Shown here piece by piece: positions 1 through 9,800 of a DNA stretch of 64,000 bases. The notes beneath the pieces are model-generated. The model was not told the DNA's origin and ran no database searches. It saw only the letters and a list, made by a program, of their open reading frames with translations. Where the stretch lies: the NCBI GenBank assembly GCA_905221605.1, contig CAJNDS010000491.1:436001-500000 (forward strand). Direction: 5' to 3'. This DNA comes from Symbiodinium natans (taxonomy: Eukaryota > Sar > Dinophyceae > Suessiales > Symbiodiniaceae). How positions within the stretch are numbered: the stretch's first letter is position 1; each line of letters starts with the position of its first letter. A program made the position numbers and the translations under genes.

Positions 1-493
1 CGCAACGTCGCCTGCCCGCGCCATGTGTGCATGGTCATGTCGGTGGTGGGGTATGTAGTGGGTTATATAGTTATTATCGCAAGTTCACGCGCGGATATTA
101 CATTCTCAATGCATGAGGTCCGTCGCCGTCGAACACGCCGGCCTTGAGCAAGGCCAGGGACGTGTGCGGGGAACACGCCGCCTGCACACTGCCGTGAGCG
201 GACCGTATGGGAACTTAATGCGAACGCCGCCTGACGGACGCCCGCCAGGCTTGGCGGCATAACTCCTCACGAATCGGGAGCAGTATTATGCCGGCGTTAC
301 CACAAGTGCGCATCGATGTGTACCAGGCGCACAGATGAGGGCCTGCACCGGACGACGTGTGGGCGAACCCACGCCCCATCACCCAAGAGCCGACATTCGC
401 AGCCAACGCGCCCACACCTTGCGCGCGCTTGCCCAAATGAAGCGGCTGCCAGGACGATCTCCGGTACGATGGACAAGGAATTACGTCAGCTAG
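1..493. other. No recognisable gene; sequence leading into a LINE relic
   Basis: I see no supported gene here. Short open frames on both strands have no recognisable motif. The stretch immediately upstream of 494 may be more decayed LINE sequence, because the reverse-transcriptase frame that follows opens directly after a stop codon at 491-493 without a natural start. Confidence 0.4.
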
Positions 494-1192
494 TCCCAGG
501 CATTGGATCGTTCCGTACGGGACACTGTCAGCATTTTGCCGCCCAGTGACGCTCACAAATGGTTGGGCTGTTTATTGTCGAGCCGTGGCTCAAAAGCAAC
601 ATCTGCTGATGTGGACTTTCATATGCAGGCTGCGTCGAAAGCATTCTTTGCAAACAAGGACGTGCTGTGTGATCGCAACGTTTCCTTGACACAGCGACTC
701 CGATTTTTCGATGCCGTAATCACTCCCGTGGCATGTTTTGCGGCTGGCCACAGAGCTATTTTCCAAGCAGATGTTCGCCATCATGATGTTGTCTTCAGAA
801 AGTTTTTGCGGCGCATTGTTGGTCCTCCATCCGACGTCCAATGGGACATGCCGTGGCACCACATCCTACACCAGTGGAACATGAAAGCGTTGCGGTGTTG
901 GGAAGCTTTGCGACGGCCTACATGGGGACAACTTTGTTTGCATTCTTATTGGAATTTTGCGAGACACATTGCCAACTTGCCTGATGCAAGATGGGTTAAA
1001 CGTGCTTTGAAGTGGCAGCCGATGGGGCGGCCTAACCCCGGTAGACGCGGCAGCATGTGGATGACTTGCCTAGAGAATTTTGCTCGCTTCCAACGCTGGG
1101 CCACCTGGGAAACAGCAGCTATGAACAACAATATGTGGAATGAGTCACGCGATGATTTTTGCAAATTTGTGATGGGGCAGGAATCTGCATAA
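494..1192 (+). pseudogene. LINE-type reverse transcriptase, C-terminal (thumb and downstream) fragment
   Basis: This is about 230 codons of one open frame ending at a TAA. It reads as the region after the palm domain of a non-LTR retrotransposon polymerase. A hydrophobic KWLGCLLSS segment is followed by a helical stretch with RLRFFDAVITPVACFAAGH, then W-rich segments (PWHHILHQWN, RRPTWGQLCLHSYW, WVKRALKW). This K-[YW]-LG...FDAV-xTP order is typical of the thumb of dinoflagellate and other LINE reverse transcriptases. The catalytic palm with its DD motif is missing upstream, and the frame begins right after a stop, so this is a 5'-truncated or broken copy rather than a working gene. There is no ATG at the start. 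It belongs to a different LINE family from the restriction-like-endonuclease relics that follow at 1.8-3.3 kb. Confidence 0.75.
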
Positions 1193-1829
1193 AAGGTGCC
1201 TATAGAACGTTTCACCTGTACCCTAAAGGGGACGCCTTCGGGCGATCAGGTTTCGACTCGACTCGACTCGACCCGTACGGGAGAGCAAGAGCCAGAGCAG
1301 CCGAGCGAGGCCACACCAAGCTTGAAGCCTCTTGCAGTCCCCGCGCCGAGCTGTGGCGACAGGAGTCGCGCAACGCTGCTGTCACAGGGGGGAATGGTGC
1401 TAGCTGTGCCTTGCTCGTGCTGCTCGCCAGTGCGGCGTGCCAGACGCCGAGTACCGCATCATGCTGCTCCGACGCCTGCGACTGCCGCTTGGCGCCCAAA
1501 CGATGCCGTTGCGGCCGGGATCTCGATTTACCGCCCGCGCGCAAATTGGGGTTCTCGCGCATCGTGCACTGGAGCGTGCGGCGGCACTGACACGACAAAG
1601 GTGAGCGTGCGCAGGCGCGTCCGACGTTTTTGTCCGGTTCATGCTACGACCCGTGCCTGCACGTCATGGATAGATTCAGTGTGTGTTCCCAGACCCATTT
1701 CCAGCCGCTCAACAAAAATCCAACAGCATATTCCAAATCTACAAGGCGCATGGTGTGATCATCATAGGTGGCCGGACGGTGTCACGCCGGAGGCCACCGC
1801 GTTGCATGCTCCACCAGGATGTAGGCCTC
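1193..1829. other. Non-coding spacer with a short GACTC repeat
   Basis: No supported gene. A small tandem repeat of a 5-bp unit (TCGAC/GACTC register) lies at about 1252-1273. The rest is GC-rich with only shadow frames. Confidence 0.4.
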
Positions 1830-2420
1830 GGTGACTGGCTGCATGGCTGGCAGTTCCACGCGTCGCGCACACGCAACCTCTACTTTCGCGACCGCGTTTT
1901 GCTGCCAACCCTGCCAGCCAGCCACCGCGCGCTACTCCGTTCGCAGGCGGGCCACACGCAGGAGCATGGCTCACCGCCATCCCTAGCGAGGCTGCCACGA
2001 CGGTATCGTCAGATGCCATGCAGTTGGCCTTACACCGGCGCTTGCGCATGCCCCTACCTACCCATCGCCTCGGGACATCTCGGGACGTTGTGGCCCAGCG
2101 CCAGGCTGCGGCGGGCAGGTGGACCGCTTCGGTGACCACGCCCTGGCCTGCCCACGCGCCGGCTTACTCGCACGGCGAGCCAAGGTTGTGGAGCGCGCGT
2201 GGATCTGCGTCGCTCGCGAGGCGGTCGGGCCGGAGGGGCAGGTGGTCCGCACCCCACGGCCCTCGGCGTGGCGCCCTTGTGCTGCGATGCCACCTTGGTG
2301 TCGCCACTGACACGTCGAGCTGGGCACCGAAGTCGGCGGCCGCTGGAATGGCGGTTCCTTGGGGTTCATGCGCGACTTTGTGCGTGCCCGCGCCTGCCGG
2401 GCACCGCCCGCAGTAGAGGT
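1830..2420 (+). pseudogene. Decayed LINE C-terminal region with restriction-like endonuclease remnants (copy A)
   Basis: Pieces of one ancestral protein can be followed through at least three frame shifts. At 1830-2010 is a segment with HGWQFHASRTRN and RALLRSQAG. At about 2018-2060 is ALHRRLRMPLP. At 2116-2250 is the DRFGDHALACP...LLARRAK segment, a Cys/His region. At about 2265-2310 is LCCDATLVSPLTR. The same ordered segments recur at 12.2-15.25 kb in this window, which supports a common repeat family. The FGDHALAC segment, the Asp in DATL and a downstream K-x-x-Y are what I associate with PD-(D/E)XK-type restriction-like endonucleases at the C-terminus of some non-LTR elements; that assignment is inference. 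The frame is broken, so this copy is dead. Confidence 0.7.
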
Positions 2421-2694
2421 CAGGATGGGCGCGCAGATGGTAGGGCATACGGTCAATCGCCGTGCAACAAGCAGTGGCGGGGATTGGCTCCAACACGGCA
2501 AGTGCCCCGCCGCTTGAACGCGTGCTCGACGACCGGGGCGCGGAGTCCTGCAGCCGGATGCCGTTCAGGGCGTCGGAACCCGTAGTAAGACCGACTCGGG
2601 ACCATGGTCATGCAAGCAGAAAAAAAATCCTGCTCCAGGACCAGGCAGCGATAGGGCTCCTCGCCTATGCTGCAACCGGCTGGCAAATGCGCAG
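2421..2694. other. Junction between two LINE relics
   Basis: No recognisable motif. It separates copy A from a second, differently diverged LINE tail and is probably also decayed repeat sequence. Confidence 0.3.
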
Positions 2695-3308
2695 GTGCCA
2701 GCCGACATCGTCCCAGGCATCGCGTTAGCTCGCCTCTCTCAGCACACCAGATGGCGGCGTGCGCGGCATAGCGACAGGAGACGTGTTCCGCCGTGTCGAG
2801 GGCCCTTGCGAAGAGCTGGGCAACCAGTGTTGACAGAGCCGCGCGGCCTTATCAGTTTGCCTTGCAAGCGCGAGCGGGCACGGACGCACTGGCGGCCCAT
2901 GTCGTTTGCTGCGGCCTACCGCTGTGGCACGGCGCCCAGCTCGCAGTCGATGCCAACCTGGTCAGCCCTCTTGCCCAGGACAGAAGACCGCACTTTGGCA
3001 CCGAAGCCCAGCCGGGCATCGCTGTGCGTGCTGCGGCCAGGCGCAAGCGCAGGCAGACTTATCTTGAGCTTGACCGGCAGGCGATGCCGCTTGGTGGTGC
3101 TTGGGCTCGAAGTGGAACAGGGTATTCTCGAGGTTGGTGGGCGCTGGGACGCCGACGCTGCCTTGCGGTTGCTGCGCAGCGAGCGCTTGCAGCCACGTTC
3201 CTGGAGCTGCAGACAGAGCCCTGTGGTGCCCCGGCTCTGCACGAGCTCCTCGCGGACGCCCGACGGCAAGCCGGGCCACAACCGAGCCACGTCCCCGCCG
3301 ACCGTAGC
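2695..3308 (+). pseudogene. Decayed LINE C-terminal tail (copy B), target of the copia insertion
   Basis: Two overlapping frames carry one ancestral tail: CGLPLWHGAQLAVDANLVSP (about 2910-2970), RRKRRQTYLEL (about 3040-3070), RCRLVVLGLEV then VGGRW (about 3085-3150), VAAQRALAATFLEL and ALHELLADARR (about 3170-3270). The same order with better conservation is found on the minus strand at 19807-20481, confirming a repeat family. The Asp of AVDANL, the Lys of RRKR and the Glu of GLEV/EVGGRW could be the metal-binding set of a PD-(D/E)XK nuclease fold. The relic is cut at 3308 by the 5' end of the LTR retrotransposon. It is a pseudogene because the reading frame is not continuous. Confidence 0.7.
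3304..3308. repeat. Target-site duplication, left copy (GTAGC)
   Basis: The five bases GTAGC directly precede the 5' LTR and recur directly after the 3' LTR at 11687-11691. A 5-bp duplication is the usual size for Ty1/copia integrases and fixes the element borders. Confidence 0.9.
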
Positions 3309-3565
3309 TGTGGATTTTCTGTCCCGAAAACCTCCCCTGCACAAGCCCTGAAGCAAGGAGCTCTCGCCGTCGCTGTTGTGGCTTGGGCAGGGTGGGACAA
3401 GCTTAAGCTTTAGCTAGGCCAACCGGCTACGCAGATCCCGAGCAAGGAACGCTCGCTGACAAAAAGCTCTCTTACGTGTGCGGACCTCGTGCGCCGCCTT
3501 GCCCCATTTTCGCTGTGTGCCCTTTTCTCCGTCTCTGTTGCACCCAGCTTGGCCGTAAGTTAAAG
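3309..3565 (+). repeat. 5' LTR of the copia element
   Basis: The 257-bp direct repeat starts at TGTGG and ends at GTTAAAG. By function it should contain the promoter and transcription start. A 12-bp perfect palindrome AAGCTTAAGCTT lies inside (about 3400-3411). No canonical TATA box is obvious, as expected for dinoflagellates. Confidence 0.9.
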
Positions 3566-3566
3566 T

Positions 3567-3578
3567 TGGCAGCGGAGC
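3567..3578 (+). promoter_or_regulatory. Putative tRNA primer-binding site
   Basis: One base after the 5' LTR is TGGCAGCGGAGC. TGG complements the CCA end of a tRNA. The rest resembles the initiator-Met primer site of plant copia elements (TGGTATCAGAGC) with changes in the middle. The position is exactly where minus-strand priming should occur; the identity of the tRNA is inference. Confidence 0.65.
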
Positions 3579-3867
3579 CGGTCGCCCCGGCTTCCGCCTT
3601 TTCCGGACCCAGGCCCCTTGGTGTTGGCCCCTGCTGCCACTGCGCTCGCTCCTGACCTTCGCCCCTTTCGGCTCTGTCCTCTGCCTGCCATTGTGCAAGT
3701 TTGTGTGTGTGTGCGTGTGTGCACACGGCTGCTGCCTTATCTCTGCCTCACCACTGTGGACTTGAGGCTGCTTCCCTTGCCAGCCAACCGGCGCCGTGCC
3801 ACCGTGGGCACGCGTCTGCAGTGTTCTCCGGCCGTCGTCCTTGTCCTTCTGTTAGCCTTCCGACGCC

Positions 3868-6800
3868 ATGGCTTCTCCCTCCGCGCCCTCTGCTGGCCCG
3901 TCAGGTACTTCTGCTGAGTTTGTTCGTGACAACTACATACCTGTCTTTGACAACAAGCCCTCGAGCTACCGTGAGTACAGACAGCGTTTGATGTTGTACT
4001 TCAAGAAGATGAAGCTGTTGAAGCGCACGTCTGAGGCTACAATAAACCTGCTGACCTCGCTCACCGGTACAGCGTGGGCCAGGGTTGAGCATCTTTCGGA
4101 GACGGTCCCCGACAAAGAAAATGGTTTTGATTTGGTGTTGGCAGAACTGGACAAAGCCTTCCGCTACGACAATCGGGTTGAAATGCCCCGTGCTATAGAC
4201 AAGTACTTCTATGCTCTGCAGCGCCGCCCAGACCAGACGCTCTTGCAGTACACTGGAGAGGCTAGGGATGCCGTTCGTGAGCTTGAGAAACACGGCATTG
4301 CCTTGCCCAGCGAAGTGCAGGGCTATATCTTGCTCAAGAAATCGGGCTTGTCGCCCGAGCAGAAACAGCTGATCCTGAGCCAGGTCGGTGCCAAGCTGAC
4401 CCCTGACAAGATCGAGGAGTCGATGTTTTTCCTTTTGGGCCAGGACCACAAAGCTGCAGCTCGACAGCCGCCTACCCGCACCTGGCACCGTGGTGGTGCA
4501 AAGTCTGCCTCATCCGGCACATGGCGCCGATCTTATGGATCGGCCCATCTGGCGGATGATGGGCAGACCTGGTCCGACTGGGACGGCGACGATGACACCG
4601 CCTTCATGGCCGAGGACCCTGAGGTCTATGAGGAGGACGCTCAGTGGCAGGACGACGGCTACCTGGACGCTCTTGAGCCTGAGGAGACCGAGTACGCTTA
4701 CTATGAGGACATCGCCCAGGATGACGACGAGGCCTATGAAGAGGCCTATGCTTCGTACATAGACGCTCGCCGCCGTCTCGCGGATGTCAAGGCCTCCCGA
4801 GGCTTCTTTCCCGTGGTCGCTCTTGCTCCTTCTGCCGACTCCTCTCCCTCTTCTCTTCAGATCCCTGTAGGCCCCAGTAGCCGCCCTAAGGGTAAGGGTA
4901 AGTCTAAGAGTAAGGGTTCCTCTAAGGGTCGTAGTCCCCCTGTTAAGGGAAACTCTGGCAAAGCCGCCGCCCGTGCAAAGGCCACCACTTGCCTTCGTTG
5001 CGGTCAGCCTGGCCATTGGGCATCGCAATGCCCCATGCCACCTAGCTCCAGCCCCTCCGTTGCTTCAAGTCCTTCAAAGCGCCCTCGGGACACTGTGCAC
5101 GTTGCCGCCGACTTGCCCTGTGCCTTGGACTTGGCCCATGCTGTTGATGCTGCCTTGGTTGTCACTGAGGACGGCAGCCTTGTTGCGGAGCAAGACGGCG
5201 GAGCCTCCGCCATGTTGGGTGGCCACCGCCCCGTTATGCAAGCCATAAGCCACCTGCTTTCAAAAGGCGTGTCGCCAGCCAACCTTGCCTTCTCCCGTGC
5301 AAACCGTTGCTTCAGGTTTGGTGGTGACAACACAGCCCTTGCTACCTGGTCCGTGCACTTGCCTGTGTTTGTGCGTGGAGTGCCCGGACGACTTCAAGTC
5401 TTCATCGTTGAGGGCGACACGCCTCTGCTCGTTGGCCGGCCTATCCTTAAAGCGTTGCAAGTCAGAACCGACTTTGAACTTGACCTTTGCAGTGTGTTGG
5501 GCGGTGAACCGACCGCCGCTTTGCTTGGCCCTGGTGGTGAGTTCATGTTGCAGCTTGACGAAGGCCTTGACTCCGACTCAGTTCTTCAGCCGTTGGCCTT
5601 TGACCTTGTGACCGAGGAGTTGGCGACCCTGGCATCCCCGTGTGACCCGCGCTTGCCGCTCCTCACTCTTGCCGACTACCTTGCTGACACGGGCCGTGAG
5701 GGCCCTGACGTGGACCTTGCCTTCTCCACCGCCTCGGCGCCCGATGCCGACAGTGCCCCTGCCTTGGACTCTCCTTCTGCCGAAACAAGTGTCGACCCTA
5801 GCGTTCATGCTCCTGTCCTTTCGCCCGTAACGCCTAAGCTTCTTAAGTCTTTGGAGGTGTCCGCTCGCCAGGCAGTCAATGCCACCAATAAGGCCTTGGA
5901 GGAAGCCCTGTGGTCCTCACCTGCCACACCGCCTGTGTTTTGGGAAGTTTATTCTGGCACTGGTAACTTGTCTGCTGAGATGACCCGGCGTGGTTTTGAT
6001 GTTCGCACGTTTGACCTTCCTGAGTGGGACTTTACAAAGCCTTCCGAGCGCCGCCGCTTCTTGAACTTGTTGCACCATGAGCGACCGCATGTTGTGTGGT
6101 TGGCGCCTCCGTGTCCCTTGTTGTGGTCCCCGCTCCAGAACTTGACTTCCAGTGACAGCTACCAGCAAGAAATCTTGGAGCTAGACCGCCAGCTCCACCA
6201 CGCAAGCCACCTCAAGCTGTCTCGTCGTGTATTCGACTTCCAGCTGTCCACAGGTCATGTCGCAGTGATTGAGTATCCTAAGACAAGTCTTGCTTGGAGG
6301 ACGCCAGCCTTCCGTGGAATTTCTGGCTGGGCTGCCACCCTTGACCTGTGTGCTGTTGGTGCTCGACTTCCCAACCAGCACGGCCGACTCACCCCAATTA
6401 AGAAAGCAACCAGGCTCCAGGTTACTCATCCCGAGTTGTGTGAAATGCTGAGCATCAGGTGCCCCGGCCATTCATTTCACTTGCCTTTGGTTGGCCAATC
6501 CCCTCGCATTGGCTCGCGCTCGGCCGCGGCTGCTGCCTACCAGCCAACAATGTGTCGCAAGCTTGCCGATGCTTTGCAGACTGCTGTTGATGTTGCACTG
6601 GCGCGCCCTGTCTTTGAGAAAGCCTCTGCCGGAGGGTCTGCCTCGGCCTCCTCCGACATCCCTGCCGTGGACTCTTCTGCTCCTCCTCCAGCTCCCGAGC
6701 GTGCCGCTGATGAGCCTGCTGTTGCCCCTGCCGCACCTTCCGAGCCAAATGTGGTGAATCCTCACCGCAACACTGGTGTGTTGGAGCAGTTGCTTACAGA

Positions 6801-9800
6801 GCGCCCTGCCGAGGCGCAGCGCATTGTAGCCCGGTTGCACAAGAACTTGGGGCACCCCAGCCGGGACCAGATGGTTGAACAACTTCGCGCCCGAGGTTCT
6901 TCCAATGCCCTTCTGCAAGCCGCCCATGACTATGTTTGTCCTACCTGTGCTCAGCTGGCTCCTCCCAACCAGGTTCCCAAAAGTTCGCTTCGCTCTGCCA
7001 CAAAGCTCAACCAGCGCCTCATGGCTGACACCTTTTGGGTGACCTTGCCTAAAGGCCGCACGGTCCCTGTGCTTTCCATGCTTGACGCAGCCACCAAGTA
7101 TGTGGTTGCACGTCCCCTCGTCAGTGAAACCTCTGAGCAGTTCCTTCGTGCCTTGGAACGTGGTTGGGTTAAGTTGTTTGGGCCCCCGCATGTGTTGCAA
7201 GTTGACGCTCATCCTTCTTGGGCTTCTGCCGCTGTGCGTGACTGGGTCACTACCCATGGGGTTGAGTTGCTCATTAGTCCCGGTGAGGCACACCAACGTT
7301 TAGCCCAGGTCGAAAGAAGGCATCAGGTTCTCAGGCGTGCCATTGACGTATTTATGGCAGACACTGGAGGCACCACAATTGACGACTTGCGTCGCGCCTT
7401 GGACTTTCTTGTACCCCAAATAAATGACACCATAAGTGTGCAAGGCTATTCGCCCACACAGTGGGTGTTGGGATACCAGCCCGACCTTCCTGGCATGCTC
7501 CTAGGCAGCAACGTTAACCCTAGTCACTTGGATGGTTCTCCAGACTTTCGTCGCAAGCTTGACCTTCAGTCTTCTGCAGCCAAAGCCATCATGTCCGCTG
7601 ACAATGATGAGCGTTTGCGTCGAGCCTTGCTTCGCCAAAGCCGTGTGACTTCGTCGGTGTTCGCCGTCGGCCAGCGTGTTTACTACTACCGTGAGGGTAC
7701 TGGTGTTGGCCCCCGCATCCGTTGGCGTGGCCCTGCCGTTGTTACCATGGTTGAGCAAGACAGCCGCGGACGCCAGTCCGTTGTGTGGTTAGTGCACGGT
7801 GCCCAGCTTATCCGAGCTGCCGCGGAGCACTTGCGTCGTGACTTCTCCGACTCAGAGCCTGTTGCCTCGCCCACGCAAGCCCTGGAAACCCTTCGTGGCC
7901 GCGGCACTACCTCCTTCATAGACCTGCCGAGGACCAACCGGAGGGTCCCCAGGGATGAGGCCCACGCCATGCCTAGTGATGATGAGGTTGTTGAGCCGGA
8001 CCCCAAGCGTCCCCGTCCTCATGTTGCAGTGGCTCCTGAGCCGTCGCATGTGGCACCACCTTCCGTGGACTTGCCTGCACCCGCTCCTTTGCCTAACCCT
8101 CCGACTCCTACTGTGGACTTTCGTGAAGCGCCCTTGCCGGACGACGCGTCCGATCAGTTGTCTGACGACGCCGCCGTGCCTTTGCCAGACTCCGACATGC
8201 ACCCTCAGGTTTCCGTGCCCGAGCCTGCCTTTGAGCCTGCGCCTGCTCAGCCTTCGCCTGACCTTCCACCGGCCCCCGAGCCTGTGCCTTTTGGCCCCTT
8301 TCGTGTGCCCGCGCAGGAGACATTTGCAGAACGCCGTGCCCGCATCGACCGTACAGAAACCTTGCCTTTCCACCGCCAGCCTGCCGCAGACCGCTCACGG
8401 TCGCCTCCTCCCAGTGCCGAGCCGGCCCTCACAGAGCAAGCCCACTTCTGTGACGTGCTACCCCAGTCCACTCCTTTCCTGCCACCTGGCTGGACTATTG
8501 CCGGCGATGGCCAAATGCACCTTGACTCCGTGCAGGACCAGTGGGAATTTGATGGCCGTCACCTTGTGCGCCGTCACTTCGTGGCCCGGGATTGTGCCTT
8601 TGATCCTCTTTCCCCTGGGGATTGCCCAGTCCCTGTGCACATGCTTAGCAAGGTGAGGCACACCTATCGCGGCCGGCACCGCCACGATGACAGGTGGCGA
8701 GTTCATGCCCCGAAACGGGATGGTGGCCACTGGTGGACTGGAAAGACAGTCTTCAAGGTTCAGCCCAGGTATAGGCAGGAGGCCCATGACGCCTTTTACC
8801 AGGCTTCCGATGGACACAGTTCCTACGTTGGTGCTAAGCGAAAGGCCGACTTGGATGAGAAGACCTTGAGTCTCAGTGACCGCCTTCTGTTCCAGGAGGC
8901 CAAGAGCAAGGAGCTTGCCAGCTTCTTCCAAAACTCGGTTTGGGATTTCGATCATGAGTCCTCCGCACCGTCCGGGCGCATCCTCAAAGCCCATTTCATC
9001 CTGAAGTGGTCCAAGAACCCCGACGGTTCTCCTCGAGCTAAAGCCCGCTTGATTACCCAAGGTTTCAAGGACCCCGATGCCCTTGGGGGTCTTGTTGACC
9101 GTACTGCTCCGACCTTGACTCGTTTGTCTCGGCACATGCTGCTGTCACTTGCCGCCAACTTGGGTTGGGGTGCCGCCACGGGCGACATCAGCACAGCCTT
9201 CCTGCAGGGCAAGGAACACTCCACCGCTCGTACCTTGTGGATTCGTCTGCCGGCTGACGCTCGCAAGATGCTTGGGATTACCGAGCCTTCTGTTGTCATG
9301 AAATTGCGGAAGCCCATGTATGGGCTAGTGGATGCCCCCCGTGCTTGGTACTGTGAAGCAACCGAACGGTTGGAACGCCTTGGCTTTGTTCGCCACCCTT
9401 TGGATCAGTGCCTTTTCTTGCTCTACGACTGGGAGACTTTGGACTCTCTTGGTCGTCCGCAGCTTGTGTGTGCACTTGGGCTCTACGTGGATGACCTTTT
9501 GGCCATTGGCAACTCTGCCGACCCTCGCTACTGTTCAGCCCGGGACCGTCTGCAACAGACCTTTGCCTTCCGTGAGTGGCATGAGCGCAAGCCTTCCGTT
9601 GAGTACCTCGGTGCTGAGATCGAGCAGAGCCCCGAAGGCGTCTTGCGTTACCATCAAGCCAAGTACCTTTCCAAACTGCATCCCATCACCATACCGAACT
9701 CGAGGCTGTGCGACCCCACATCGCCTGTTACCGAAAGGGAGCGTACCCAGCTCCATGCCTTGCTCGGTGGACTTCAGTGGGTTGCCACCCAGTCCTCGCC

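Noticed and set aside
1159-1834. Frames of 143 and 212 codons
   Set aside because: Low-complexity Arg/Ala/Ser-rich translations of GC-rich repeat DNA, with overlapping frames on both strands and no motif.
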